Source of the DNA: Myxococcales bacterium
GTDB taxonomy: Bacteria > Myxococcota_A > UBA9042
Length of the DNA: 64,000 nt
Direction of reading: 5' to 3'
NCBI GenBank assembly: GCA_947491025.1
Contig: CANLIC010000017.1
Coordinates: forward strand, 1-64,000
This document shows, piece by piece, positions 8,995 to 18,547 of this stretch. The translations under genes were made by a program, and so were the position numbers. The notes beneath the pieces are model-generated. The model did no database searches. It worked only from the letters and a program-made list of their open reading frames with translations, and was not told the DNA's origin. Each line of letters starts with the position of its first letter. Positions within the stretch are counted from its first letter, which is position 1.

Positions 8995-9357
8995 TTAGTC
9001 GTCGATGACCTGCACTTGCACGCGCTCGCCGTGCAGCGCAGCCGCCGCCTGCACCAGGTTTCGAATCGCCCGTGCCGTGCGCCCCTGCTTGCCGATCACC
9101 TTGCCGATGTCGTCGCGACGCACCGTCAGCCGGAGCTGGGCGCCGCCGTCGTCGAGCGTGGTGGCACTGACGAGCACATCTTCTGGGTGGTCGACGAGGA
9201 TGGTCGCGAGGTAATGCAGCAGCCGAGCCGGTCGGCCGCCCTCGGCGCCGTCGGCGGAGGCGCCCAGAACCTCAGGCCCCGCCTGGACGGCCGCGGACGC
9301 ACCGAGCGAGGCGACTATGCTTGGCACTGCCGGCTCGCTGTCGCTCGTCGCGCTCAT
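8995..9357 (-). CDS. khpA: KhpA-type KH domain RNA-binding protein
   Basis: The 120-residue protein carries one KH domain in its C-terminal ~80 residues. It begins LLHYLATILVDHPEDVLV and contains the RNA-contacting GxxG loop in IGKVIGKQGRTARAIRNLV. KhpA (YlqC) is a small KH protein that in Firmicutes partners KhpB and affects cell elongation and sRNA biology. Most homologues have about 75-80 residues; here the first ~42 residues are a low-complexity Ala/Ser/Gly extension. The gene is the second in an rpsP-khpA unit, its usual place, with a 62-base gap after rpsP. A later start removing most of the extension cannot be excluded. Confidence 0.92.
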   Translation of the reverse strand: MSATSDSEPAVPSIVASLGASAAVQAGPEVLGASADGAEGGRPARLLHYLATILVDHPEDVLVSATTLDDGGAQLRLTVRRDDIGKVIGKQGRTARAIRNLVQAAAALHGERVQVQVIDD

Positions 9358-9419
9358 CGTCCATCCAGGCCTGCGCGGCGGTACAAGAGGCCGCGGGGCG
9401 GAGGGGAGGGGCCTAGGGC

Positions 9420-9653
9420 TTAGGCGCCCTTGGCCAAGCGCGCCACGGTCTCGGACGGCAGTGCGCCGTTCGCCACCCAGTAGTCATAGCGGTCACGCAC
9501 AAGCGAGACCTTGGGCGGATTGACGTTGGGATCGTATGCACCGAGCTGCTCGATGAAGCGACCGTCGCGGCGCGCCTGGGCGTCAGCGGCGACGATGCGA
9601 TACACAGGGTGCTTCTTTGCGCCATAGCGGGCGAGGCGGATGCGGACGGCCAT
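9420..9653 (-). CDS. rpsP: 30S ribosomal protein bS16
   Basis: The 77-residue protein begins MAVRIRLARYGAKKHPVYRI, the invariant start of bS16, and continues with DGRFIEQLGAYDP and a C-terminal DRYDYWVANGALPSETV. The ATG at 9653 has AGGAG about 11 bases upstream, and an excellent promoter lies 56 bases upstream. In many bacteria the order is rpsP-khpA-rimM-trmD-rplS. Here only the first two are kept, and the next genes are the two unknown membrane proteins. rimM, trmD and rplS are not in the window. Confidence 0.96.
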   Translation of the reverse strand: MAVRIRLARYGAKKHPVYRIVAADAQARRDGRFIEQLGAYDPNVNPPKVSLVRDRYDYWVANGALPSETVARLAKGA

Positions 9654-9708
9654 CGGTCTGTGCTCTCCTGGGTGCGGCCGGGGTGATGCCCAGACCGAGC
9701 GGGCGGGG

Positions 9709-9737
9709 GAGATACGCGATGCCCTATGTGGTGTCAA
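9709..9737 (-). promoter_or_regulatory. Promoter of rpsP-khpA
   Basis: On the minus strand a perfect TTGACA (9737-9732) is followed by 17 bases and TATCTC (9714-9709). The transcript would start near 9702 with a leader of about 48 bases. Strong match, as expected for a ribosomal protein gene. Confidence 0.65.
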
Positions 9738-9908
9738 GCGAAACCGGACGGAGATGCCGCCCGCCAGCTGCCCCGCGCCGTACGCCAGGCGGGCCAGCGA
9801 CCGGTTTCACGGCCGTCTGTGACGGCGGAGTTGGCCGAGCACACGGCGACGGCGTCGCTGACGCCCCTGCGTGGCCTCGCGCTGACAGCAGAGAGAGCCC
9901 TGCTTTGA

Positions 9909-9938
9909 TTGACCGCAGCGGCGGGAATTCGGTAGCAT
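9909..9938 (+). promoter_or_regulatory. Candidate promoter of the five-gene lipoprotein run
   Basis: TTGACC (9909-9914), 18 bases and TAGCAT (9933-9938) lie 73 bases before the ATG at 10011. No convincing promoter was seen between the following four genes, so this may drive all five. The rest of the 357-base divergent gap (9654-10010) shows no gene. Confidence 0.45.
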
Positions 9939-10010
9939 CGTGGGTTTGCGGCCGCCTGCCCGGTTGCCGGGGGTCGACCGGCCCTGGCGTGGGCAGCGGC
10001 GGAGGATGTG

Positions 10011-12089
10011 ATGCCCTTGCGAGCGGCGATGGAGAGCTGGCGGCGTGCAGGCGCAGGCGCGGCGGTGCTCGGGCTCTCCCTAGCGATGGCTCCGCTCAGC
10101 GGCGTGGCCGGCTGCAGTGGCCAAGAACCGAGCGACGGCAAGCCGGACACGGCAACGGCGGACGCGGGCGAGACGAGCGTCGAAGACGGAATTGGCGGCA
10201 GCGACGCGGTCGCCGCGGACAGCGACAGCGTCGAGGTGCCAGAGGGCGCCGTGTGCGCGCCCGGCACCGTCAAGGGGTGCGCCAGCGATGCAGAGCTGCT
10301 CCTGTGCGCCGCGGACGGCTCGGGCTGGGTCGCGTCGGTCTGCTACGCCGACGATGGCACCGCGACCAAGTGCCAACTGCCTGGCGTCTGCTCCGAGTGC
10401 AGCCCTGGTCAGCAGCGTTGCGACCCGAAGAACTCCGGCGTAGCCCAGAAGTGCGACGGCGAAGGCAAGTGGCAGCAAGAGCAGGTCTGCGATGGCGCCA
10501 AGGGCCATGAGTGCTTCAACGGCATCTGCGGCGAGGCCTGCACAAACAACGTCAAAGCCAACAGCTACATCGGCTGCTCGTTCTGGGCGGCGGACCTCGA
10601 CAACGCCTTCGTCCCGGGCGGCCGGGCTGGCTACTACGACGCCGCGGGCGCGCAGTATTCGATCGTCGTCAGCAACGCGAGTGAGTCCCTGGCGGCCAAC
10701 ATTCAGATCTCGAACAACGAGGGCCCGGTCACCTGGGACTCGCAGGACGACGAGCTGGACCTGAGCCCCCTGGCCCCCGGCGAGCTGCGGATCTTCAACC
10801 TGCCGGCGCGCAACATCAACGGCACGGTCAAGGCCAAGCTGGCGTACCGCGTCAAGTCCTCGGTGCCGATCACCGCCTACCAGTTCAACCCGCTCGAGAA
10901 CGTCAACGTCTTCAGCAATGACGCCAGCTTGCTGCTGCCCGAGGAGTTGCTCGGCAAGTACTACATGGTGATGAGCCGCGAGCAGTCGTTCGGCGTCCTG
11001 CGCGGCTTCTTCACAGTGATCGCGACGATGGACGGCGTGACCTCGGTCACCTTTACCTTGCCCAAGACCGTCTCCAAGACCCTTGCGAGCTCCGACGGCT
11101 CCATCAAGGCGCTCAAGGCTGGCGAATCGGCGACCTTCGAACTTGAGCAGTGGGACACGCTGAACATCGAGACCGACCAGGTCGGCGGCGACCTGACCGG
11201 CACCGTCGTAGTCGCCAACAAGCGCGTAGCGGTGTTCGGCGGCTCGGAGGCGGCCAACGCGCCGAACACCAACCACTGCACCATCACCAAGTGCACGACC
11301 AAGCAGCTGGACTCGGGAACGAAGTGCGGCACCTGCGAATTCGACGGCAAGACGCCCTGCTTCAGCAACGAGCACTGCAGCGAGTTCATTACCTGTTGCG
11401 CCGACCACCTCGAGCACCAACTCTTTCCGGTCAAGACCTGGGGCAGCCGCTACGTTTGCGCCAAGCTCTACCCGCGCAACCAGGAGGCCGACTACTGGCG
11501 GATCGTCGCGGCGGAAGACGGCACCAAGGTCACGACGATCCCGACGGTCAAGGACCTCAAGGGCAAGGCGATCTACGTGCCAGTGCTCAACAAGGGCGAG
11601 TGGTTCGAGATCGAGACGCGACAGAGCTTCGAGGTCATCGCCAAGCACGCCGACGGCAAGCCAGCACCGATCATGATCGGCCACTTCATGGCCAGCCAGG
11701 ACGCGCCCGATCCCAACACCGTTGGACCGCAGCCAGGCGACGCCGGCACCGGCGACCCCGCGATGATGCTGGCCATCCCGGTGGAGCAGTGGCGCAAGAG
11801 CTTCGTCTTCCTGACGCCGAACAAGTACGCATTCAACTACATCACCATTGCGGCCCCGATCTCAGCGACCGTCTTGCTCGACGGCCAGCCTCTGCCGCCC
11901 GACTTTTGGCAAAAAATAAGTAAAGACTACAAGTTTAGTTCCCTATTCGTCACCGAGGGTACGCACCGCGTGACCTCTGATCAGAAAGTCGCGGTCGAGG
12001 CCTACGGCTTCGATCAGTATGTGTCCTACGGCTACGCCGCCGGGCTCGACCTGACCGACCTCGGGTTGGTCAAGGAGCCTGGCGAATAG
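10011..12089 (+). CDS. Lipoprotein with an IgGFc-binding-protein-like domain
   Basis: The 692-residue protein has a signal peptide with lipobox SGVAG|C (Cys 35), an Asp/Ala/Gly spacer to about 75, then a Cys-rich module (~75-180) with paired cysteines such as ECSPGQQRCDPKNSG. The rest matches what I know of the IgGFc_binding family: YWRIVAAEDGTKVTTIP, then GEWFEIETRQSFEVIAK, IMIGHFMASQ, GDPAMMLAIPVEQWRKSF and VFLTPNKYAFNYITIAAP. In this family the domain is a surface adhesin-like module; antibody binding should not be assumed. The start is an ATG with GGAGG five bases upstream; a GTG three bases earlier is the alternative. A short AT-rich patch near 11910-11945 (KISKDYKFSS) stands out against the GC-rich surroundings. 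First gene of the run ending at 23456. Confidence 0.88.
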   Translation: MPLRAAMESWRRAGAGAAVLGLSLAMAPLSGVAGCSGQEPSDGKPDTATADAGETSVEDGIGGSDAVAADSDSVEVPEGAVCAPGTVKGCASDAELLLCAADGSGWVASVCYADDGTATKCQLPGVCSECSPGQQRCDPKNSGVAQKCDGEGKWQQEQVCDGAKGHECFNGICGEACTNNVKANSYIGCSFWAADLDNAFVPGGRAGYYDAAGAQYSIVVSNASESLAANIQISNNEGPVTWDSQDDELDLSPLAPGELRIFNLPARNINGTVKAKLAYRVKSSVPITAYQFNPLENVNVFSNDASLLLPEELLGKYYMVMSREQSFGVLRGFFTVIATMDGVTSVTFTLPKTVSKTLASSDGSIKALKAGESATFELEQWDTLNIETDQVGGDLTGTVVVANKRVAVFGGSEAANAPNTNHCTITKCTTKQLDSGTKCGTCEFDGKTPCFSNEHCSEFITCCADHLEHQLFPVKTWGSRYVCAKLYPRNQEADYWRIVAAEDGTKVTTIPTVKDLKGKAIYVPVLNKGEWFEIETRQSFEVIAKHADGKPAPIMIGHFMASQDAPDPNTVGPQPGDAGTGDPAMMLAIPVEQWRKSFVFLTPNKYAFNYITIAAPISATVLLDGQPLPPDFWQKISKDYKFSSLFVTEGTHRVTSDQKVAVEAYGFDQYVSYGYAAGLDLTDLGLVKEPGE

Positions 12090-12172
12090 CCAGAGAGCAT
12101 GGGGTTCGGCAGCGCCGGGCCGCTTGCGAAACAGCCAACGGCAGCCCGCCGGTGGTCCATTCGGAGGATGCG

Positions 12173-15100
12173 ATGAACGCCGCCCAGTTCGATGAAAGCG
12201 CCTGGGTTCTTCCGCATTCGCGCCGCGGGGGCTGGCGCGGCACGCTCCGCCTCACCCTGGCGGTGGCGGCCCTGACGCTGGCCGCTGCAGGCTGCTCGGG
12301 CGAAGAGGCCGGCGGTGCCAAGCCAGCGGCGAGCGACACCGCCGCCGCTGCGGATAGCTCGGGTGGCACCGACGCGGCGACGGTCGAGGAGATCGCAGCG
12401 CCCGACACCGGCGGCGGCACGACCGACGAGGACGCCGGCGAAGAGGACGCCGCACCGGCCGCCCTGCTGCTCGAGAGCATCGAACCAGCCAGTGGCAAGG
12501 CCAGCGGCAACCAGCCGGCGATCTTGTATGGCAAGGGCTTCCAGAACGGCTGCCAGGTGCTCTTCGACGGCACGCCCGTCGACACGGAGCAGGTGTTCTT
12601 CGTCGACGATACAGAGCTGCAGGTCCAGACCCCGCCGCACGCGCCCGGGCTGGCGAGCGTGACGGTCATCAACCCGCCGCCGGCGCCAGGCGAGGACGCG
12701 CCGACTTCGGCGTTGCCGGACGCCTATCTGTTCTACAACGACGTCGTCATCACCAAGATCGACCCGGTCGCCGGCCCGGCATTTGGCGGCACCCCCATCA
12801 CCATTACGGGCACCGGATTCGCCGGCCAGACCAAGGTGCTCATCGGCGGCAAGCCGGCGCTCGGCGTGACGGTGGTCGGCGACGACGAGATCTTGGCCGT
12901 GACACCCCCTGGGGTATTCGGCGCGACGCCTGTCCACGTCGTCAACGAGCGAGGCACTGCGCTGCTCAAGGACGGCTTTTTCTACACCGCCGCGCCAACC
13001 CTGGAGCGGGCGGCGCCGGCGGCCGGCCCGACCGCGGGCGGCAACGAGGTCGAGATCGAGGGTACGGGGCTCATGGCGACCGGCGAGATCCGCTTCGGCA
13101 CCTCGGTGGCGGCGATTGTTTGGGTGGCCAAGGACCATCGGCGGGCTCGGGTCATGGCCCCGACCGGCAAGCAGGGGCCAGTCGACCTCTACGTCACGAC
13201 CAAGTTCGGCAAAGCGACCCTGACCGGAGGCTATGCCTACACCGACGATCAGGGCCAGGGCGCCACGGCGTTGCTCTCGATCGCGCCAGCCGCTGGGCCA
13301 CTCGCTGGCGGCCAGTCGTTGTCCATCGCGGCCACGGGCCTGCTCACCAAAGAGGACACCACGGTGCTCATCGGCGGGCAGCTGGCGACCATCACCGCGT
13401 TTGACGCCATCCACCACACCGTCGTCATCAAGACGCCGAAGGGCATCAAGGCGGGCAAGGTCGATGTCGTGTTGCTCACCAGCAAGGGCACCGACACCAA
13501 AGTCGCCGGCTACGAATACCTGGACCTGCTCTCGATCTCGTCGGTCACGCCGGCCTTCGGTCCGCCGACGGGCAACACCAAGATCACCATCAAGGGCTCT
13601 GGGTTCACCAAGCCAGGCCAGCCGGTGGTCCGCATCGGCGCCTTGCCGGCGACCACAGCGGTCGTGGTCGATGACGCGACGTTGCAGGCGGTGACGCCAC
13701 CAGGCGCCGCCGGCTATGTCGACGTCAGCGTCGAGTTGGGCGGCGATGTCGCGGTGGCGCACAAGGCGTACTCCTACACCGGCGATGGCATGTCGCTCTA
13801 CGTCGTATTCCCGGACTACGGCGCGCAGGCCGGCGGCACGCAGGTCCACGTCTACGGCAATGGCTTCGGCCCAAAGACCGCGATCTGGTTCGACAACAAG
13901 CCGGCCACCCACATGACCTTCGTCGACCCGACGCACATCATCTGCAAGACGCCACCGGGCAAGGTCGGCACGGTCGCCGTCAAAGCCGCCACCGGCAACC
14001 TGGCCTCAGAGTTGAAGCAAGGCTTTACGTACTTCAACCCGATGAGCAAGTACGGCGGCACGTGGGGCGCCACCATCGACGGCGCGGTCAACGTCACGGT
14101 GCTCGACGGCGGCAACGGCGAGCCGATTCCGGATGCGTTTACGATGTTGTGGACCGACCCGACGACGCCGCACCAGGGCTTCACCGATGCGGCCGGCCAG
14201 ATCACCTTCAGCGGCGACGACGTGCTCGGCGTGCAGATGATCTCGGCAAGCAAGGCGGGCTACGAGTCCGCGTCGGTCATCAAGTTCGACGCCACCAACG
14301 TCACGATCTACCTGGAGCCGATCCCGCCGCCCTCGCCCGGCTCCCCGCCGCCCGGCCAGCCGCCGCCCAAGGTCAGCGGCAAGGTCATCAACCTCGACAA
14401 GTACGTGCAGGTGCCTACCGGCAACTGCAACGAATTCCTGAACAATCCGAACGTTCCGAAGCCGACCTGCTCGCCCTGCGGCGTCGACTCGCAGTGCGCA
14501 AGCGGCGGACCGGACTTCGCGTGCATCGACATCGGCGCCAGCAACGGCAAGCGCTGCGTGCAGGACTGCACCCAAGGCGTCAACTGCGCGACAGGCTTCT
14601 CTTGCGTGCCGCAGGCTGGCGGTCCGGCGCGGTGTCTGCCCAAGGCGGGCGATCTCGCAGCGGTCTGCTACCACAGCAAGCCGAACTTTCTGTCGCGCGA
14701 GAACTGGCCACCGGTCGGCGCGGGCTTCGAAGCTACGCCGCAAAACAGCTTCAGCTACAACATCAACACCGCCTTCGGCGAGATGGCCATCGTCTGCTTC
14801 GGCGGCTACAAGGCGACCGGCGCGGTGCTCGACGCCGACGACGCGCAGTCGATGATGGCGTTCACCGCGACGGTCATGGGCGTCAAGCGCCACCTCTTTG
14901 TAGGACCTGGCGAAAATCCGAAGGACGTGAACATCGTCCTCAACATGCCCCTCAGCCGCAAGGCGAGCCTACGCCTCGATCGACCGCCGACGTGGACGAT
15001 CCCCAATGGCGCCTACATCGTCGATGCCGCGATCTCGTACCTGACGCTCGGCAGCGACGGCGTCGTCAAGATGCCCACGCAGGATCAGAAGTTTCTCGCG

Positions 15101-16519
15101 CCCTTCCAGTCCAGCCAGCCCGACAAGCTGGAGATCGACAAGCTGCCGGCGGCGTTCGCGAATGAGCTCTTCGACGCCAGCCTGACGTTCCTCGCCTTCG
15201 TCGTGCAGATCGCTGGCGACGAGCAGATGCCGGTGTCGGTCTCGGTGCTCAAGGACGTCAAGAAGCTGAACAACGACGACATGGTACGCCGGCTCGACGG
15301 CGGTGACCTGGAGTTGGTCGAGACCGGCGTCGCCAAGACGGTGCGTGGCATGTGGGGCAGCGAGCTGACCAACACCTACGCGGTCGGCGACGGCGGCGCG
15401 CTCTACCTGTTCGGCGGCAACGGCTGGACGCAGCAGGCCGCGTTCACCGAGCTCAACCTGCTGGACATCTACGGCACAGGCCCGGATGCGATCTGGGTCG
15501 TCGGCGAGCAGGGCACGGCCGCGCACTTCAACGGCCAAAGCTGGTCGCCGGTGCCGATGTGGCCACCTACGACGAAGCCCAACCTGAACGCAGTGTTCGC
15601 TGCCACCAACTCGACGACCTCCAAGGCGGAAGTCTGGGCGGCGGGCCAATCGGGCACCTGGCGGCTGGAGTCGGTCAACGGCGTCGAGTCGTGGAAGCAG
15701 TACCCGCAGGCGCCCTACTTCAATGTGCTGGCGATGCACGGCACCGGCGTCGACGACATCTGGACGGTCGGCATGCAGGGCAAGATCAATCAGTGGGACG
15801 GCAAGGTCTGGAAGGCCCACACCTCGGGCACGGCGATTGCGCTCAACAGCGTGTGGGCGGTGCAGAAGAACGACGCTTGGGCGGTGGGTGAGGCGGGCCA
15901 GATCTTGCGCTGGAATGGCGTGAAGTGGACCTCCTTCAAGTCGCCGGTCAAGACCACGCTGCACACCCTCTGGGGAGTCGGCAAGGACGAGATCTGGGCC
16001 GCGGGCGCCCGCGGTGTCGTGCTGCGCTTCGACGGCAAAGTCTGGAAGAAGCACGACCTCGGCGACGTCACGAAGGCGCTCTATGCGGTGTGGGCGGACA
16101 GCAAGGGCAACCTGCTCTCGATGGGCGAGCAGGAGCTGCTCATCGGACCGCTGCTCGACCCGCCGCATGCAGTGATGCCCAAGAAGAACGGCGTGTTGAC
16201 GGGGACCACCCTGGAATGGGAGGTACGGCCGGATACGCCGGAGCCGCACTTCAACTACGTCACGGTCGGGATTCCGGGCATGGGCGGTGACACGCCAGTG
16301 TGGAACATCATGTCGGCGGGTGACCTGACCGCTGCCAAGCTGCCGGACTTCCCAAACATTCAGGGTACGCCCGGCATCCCCAAGGGCACCGCGCTGCGGC
16401 TGACGATGATCCGTGGTTTCAAGGAAGGCTTCGACATCGACGCCTACGACCTGACCGACCTCAACCAGCTCACCTGGCGCTCCTGGTCGTTCAATACGTT
16501 CTTGTTTACACGCCAATAG
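12173..16519 (+). CDS. Large lipoprotein: multiple IPT/TIG domains, Cys-rich module and C-terminal beta-propeller
   Basis: The protein has 1448 residues. The lipobox is LAAAG|C (Cys 41), then an acidic Ala-rich spacer. Residues ~100-620 hold about six tandem IPT/TIG domains of ~85 residues, recognisable by the phrase 'P..GP..GGt.v.i.G.GF' (for example VAGPAFGGTPITITGTGF and PAFGPPTGNTKITIKGSGF). A carboxypeptidase-regulatory-like stretch (~640-710) and a Pro-rich linker (PPPSPGSPPPGQPPP) follow, then a module with about 12 cysteines (~755-840). From ~1050 to 1370 comes a propeller with the repeated phrase 'lxxvWgxgxdxiWaxGxxGxxxrxdGkxW'. The ATG has GGAGG upstream, the same leader as the preceding gene. 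Such proteins are normally surface-bound; the ligand is unknown. Confidence 0.88.
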   Translation: MNAAQFDESAWVLPHSRRGGWRGTLRLTLAVAALTLAAAGCSGEEAGGAKPAASDTAAAADSSGGTDAATVEEIAAPDTGGGTTDEDAGEEDAAPAALLLESIEPASGKASGNQPAILYGKGFQNGCQVLFDGTPVDTEQVFFVDDTELQVQTPPHAPGLASVTVINPPPAPGEDAPTSALPDAYLFYNDVVITKIDPVAGPAFGGTPITITGTGFAGQTKVLIGGKPALGVTVVGDDEILAVTPPGVFGATPVHVVNERGTALLKDGFFYTAAPTLERAAPAAGPTAGGNEVEIEGTGLMATGEIRFGTSVAAIVWVAKDHRRARVMAPTGKQGPVDLYVTTKFGKATLTGGYAYTDDQGQGATALLSIAPAAGPLAGGQSLSIAATGLLTKEDTTVLIGGQLATITAFDAIHHTVVIKTPKGIKAGKVDVVLLTSKGTDTKVAGYEYLDLLSISSVTPAFGPPTGNTKITIKGSGFTKPGQPVVRIGALPATTAVVVDDATLQAVTPPGAAGYVDVSVELGGDVAVAHKAYSYTGDGMSLYVVFPDYGAQAGGTQVHVYGNGFGPKTAIWFDNKPATHMTFVDPTHIICKTPPGKVGTVAVKAATGNLASELKQGFTYFNPMSKYGGTWGATIDGAVNVTVLDGGNGEPIPDAFTMLWTDPTTPHQGFTDAAGQITFSGDDVLGVQMISASKAGYESASVIKFDATNVTIYLEPIPPPSPGSPPPGQPPPKVSGKVINLDKYVQVPTGNCNEFLNNPNVPKPTCSPCGVDSQCASGGPDFACIDIGASNGKRCVQDCTQGVNCATGFSCVPQAGGPARCLPKAGDLAAVCYHSKPNFLSRENWPPVGAGFEATPQNSFSYNINTAFGEMAIVCFGGYKATGAVLDADDAQSMMAFTATVMGVKRHLFVGPGENPKDVNIVLNMPLSRKASLRLDRPPTWTIPNGAYIVDAAISYLTLGSDGVVKMPTQDQKFLAPFQSSQPDKLEIDKLPAAFANELFDASLTFLAFVVQIAGDEQMPVSVSVLKDVKKLNNDDMVRRLDGGDLELVETGVAKTVRGMWGSELTNTYAVGDGGALYLFGGNGWTQQAAFTELNLLDIYGTGPDAIWVVGEQGTAAHFNGQSWSPVPMWPPTTKPNLNAVFAATNSTTSKAEVWAAGQSGTWRLESVNGVESWKQYPQAPYFNVLAMHGTGVDDIWTVGMQGKINQWDGKVWKAHTSGTAIALNSVWAVQKNDAWAVGEAGQILRWNGVKWTSFKSPVKTTLHTLWGVGKDEIWAAGARGVVLRFDGKVWKKHDLGDVTKALYAVWADSKGNLLSMGEQELLIGPLLDPPHAVMPKKNGVLTGTTLEWEVRPDTPEPHFNYVTVGIPGMGGDTPVWNIMSAGDLTAAKLPDFPNIQGTPGIPKGTALRLTMIRGFKEGFDIDAYDLTDLNQLTWRSWSFNTFLFTRQ

Positions 16520-16570
16520 CCCGGGCGCGCGGGACGCAGCAGGGCGGCGGTGCAGCAGAGGGGAAGCCAC

Positions 16571-18547
16571 GTGTCGAAGCTTGACGGGAAGTTCGAACGA
16601 GTCTGCGCCGCCGCATGGCTGGCGGTGGGCCTGTGCCTTGTGCTCACGGGCGGTTGCAGCGGCAAAGAGGAAGAGACCAAGCCAGATGCCAGCGCTGACG
16701 TGGCCGGTGACGTCGTCGAAGCGGACGGCTTGGCTGACGCGGTAGACGTCGGCTCTGATGGCGAAAGCGACGCTGGAGACGCCGGACCAACCGATGTCGG
16801 CGACACCGTCAATGCCGATACGGGCGGTGGCGGCGGCGCGCTGCTGTCCGCGCGCTCGCTACAGTTCTCGGAGAGCTTTCGCGGGGTATGGGGCAGCAGC
16901 GCGCAGGACGTCTGGTGGGTGGGCAGCGGCGGGCGCCTGTTGCACGACAACGGCAAGACGCTGGTGCCGCGCGACTCGGGAACGAAGAAGGACCTCTACG
17001 CGGTGTGGGGCCGCGGCCCCAATGACGTCGTCATCGCCGGCGAAGGCACCCTGCTGCATTGGAATGGCAAGAAGCTGTTCAACAAGCTGCCCAAGGGCAT
17101 GGAGAACGTCGTGCTGCGGACCATCCACAGCCCGGCGGACGGCTCGACGCTTCTGGTGGCCGGCGACGATGGCATCATCCTGCGTTTGGTCGACGGCGAC
17201 TTCGTGCAAGAGACCACCGGTTCTGCGCTGCAGATCCATGCATTGCGCGCAATCAACGCAGGCAACGTCTGGGCCGTCGGCGCCAAGGGTCAGGGTCTGC
17301 GGCTGAACGGTGGCAGCTGGACGAGCTTCTCGATGCCGGGCGCAGCGGAGGCACTGACCGGCCTTGATGTCACCAAGAGCGGCAAGTTGATGGCCTGTGG
17401 CCTCGACGGATTCCTGGCGACCACCGAGGAAAAGGCATGGACGGCCACGCTGTCGAATGACCCGAAGAACAGGGATCTCTATGGCATGTGGGCGATCGAC
17501 GACGTGACCGCCTTCGCGATCGGCAAGGATGGCGCGTTGGTCGAGCTTGGCGGCGCCAAGTGGGGCCTGCGCGACCTCGACGACGCCACCTACATGAAGA
17601 CCGCCACCTTCCGAGCGATCTTCGGTTTCTCTGGCAAGGATGGAACGTTGCAGGGTTTCGCTGTCGGCGATAAGGGCTCTGGCTTGCGCTACGACGGCGC
17701 CAGCGACAAGTGGTTCGACAAGCGCGCCGAGACCTCAGCGAACCTGCTGTCGGTGCGCGCATTGGCCGACGGCCGCGTCATCGCGGTCGGCGGCGGCGGT
17801 GTGCTGCTGCAGGCGGCGGATGCCCGCGCACCGCTGGTCGATCTTCACGTCGACGTCACGGCCACCGACCTCTACGACGTCTGCGATGACGGCGCTGGGG
17901 GTCTCTTGGCGGTCGGCGACGGCGGTGTCGTGGTTCGCCTCGGCAAGACCGGCCCGGCCGAGGTCACGACACCGGCCGCGGCCAGCGGTCTCCAGCTTCG
18001 GGGCGTCGCCAAGGTCGGAAATGCCATCGTCGCGGTGGGTGTCGGCGGCGTGGCCATGGCGTGGGTCGGCGGGACCTGGAAGGCCGAAAACAGCGGCACG
18101 CAGATGGATCTCGAGTCGGTGACGGCTGTGGGTGATGTCGCGCTGGCAGTCGGGGCCTTTGGGACCGTGCTGCGGCGCGGCAAGGACGGCGTCTGGGCCA
18201 AGGAGTCGTCTGGGACAAGCACGCCACTACACCGCGTCGTGGGCGCGGCCAACGGCGAGGCCGCCGCAGTGGGCGACAACGGGGTGATCTTGCTACGCAA
18301 GGCCGACGGCACCTGGTCAGTCGGCTTCGAGCAGCCCGGACTGTTCTTGTTCGGCGTCGAGCGCCTCGCCGACGGACGCGTGGTCGCGGTTGGCTGGCAG
18401 GGCAGCTTGGTGGTCGGCAAGGCCGGTGCCTTTCAGGTGCGGACCTCCGGCGTGAACAACGTGCTGCGCGGCGTCGCCGTCAGTGGCAAGTTGGCGGTGG
18501 CCGTGGGTCACAAGGGCGGCGTCTACGACATCGCCGAGGGGCTGTGA
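16571..18547 (+). CDS. Lipoprotein with beta-propeller of WxxN/DVWxVG-type repeats
   Basis: The 658-residue protein starts at a GTG seven bases after AGAGGGGA; an earlier GTG at 16550 adds seven residues but has no ribosome binding site. The lipobox is LTGG|C (Cys 29), followed by KEEETKPDASAD and an Asp/Ala/Gly spacer to ~95. From there to the end, repeats of ~40-50 residues with 'VWG....DVWxVGxGGxlLxxxGxxW' or 'GxxxAVGxxGxxxR' fill the protein, enough for one or two propellers. There is no catalytic motif. Its repeats resemble those in the C-terminus of the preceding gene and in the next gene, so the three are paralogous in this domain. Its TGA overlaps the ATG of the next gene. Confidence 0.85.
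   Translation: MSKLDGKFERVCAAAWLAVGLCLVLTGGCSGKEEETKPDASADVAGDVVEADGLADAVDVGSDGESDAGDAGPTDVGDTVNADTGGGGGALLSARSLQFSESFRGVWGSSAQDVWWVGSGGRLLHDNGKTLVPRDSGTKKDLYAVWGRGPNDVVIAGEGTLLHWNGKKLFNKLPKGMENVVLRTIHSPADGSTLLVAGDDGIILRLVDGDFVQETTGSALQIHALRAINAGNVWAVGAKGQGLRLNGGSWTSFSMPGAAEALTGLDVTKSGKLMACGLDGFLATTEEKAWTATLSNDPKNRDLYGMWAIDDVTAFAIGKDGALVELGGAKWGLRDLDDATYMKTATFRAIFGFSGKDGTLQGFAVGDKGSGLRYDGASDKWFDKRAETSANLLSVRALADGRVIAVGGGGVLLQAADARAPLVDLHVDVTATDLYDVCDDGAGGLLAVGDGGVVVRLGKTGPAEVTTPAAASGLQLRGVAKVGNAIVAVGVGGVAMAWVGGTWKAENSGTQMDLESVTAVGDVALAVGAFGTVLRRGKDGVWAKESSGTSTPLHRVVGAANGEAAAVGDNGVILLRKADGTWSVGFEQPGLFLFGVERLADGRVVAVGWQGSLVVGKAGAFQVRTSGVNNVLRGVAVSGKLAVAVGHKGGVYDIAEGL

Noticed and set aside
7305..9008. 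Plus-strand frame of 567 codons
   Set aside because: Antisense to two membrane-protein genes joined by an ATGA overlap; its Arg/Ser/Ala composition shows no fold.
10080..11684. Minus-strand frame of 534 codons
   Set aside because: Antisense to the IgGFc-binding-like gene, which has signal peptide, domains and ribosome binding site.
14969..16570. Minus-strand frame of 533 codons
   Set aside because: Antisense to the propeller end of the TIG lipoprotein; Arg/Asp/His-rich composition of a mirror frame.
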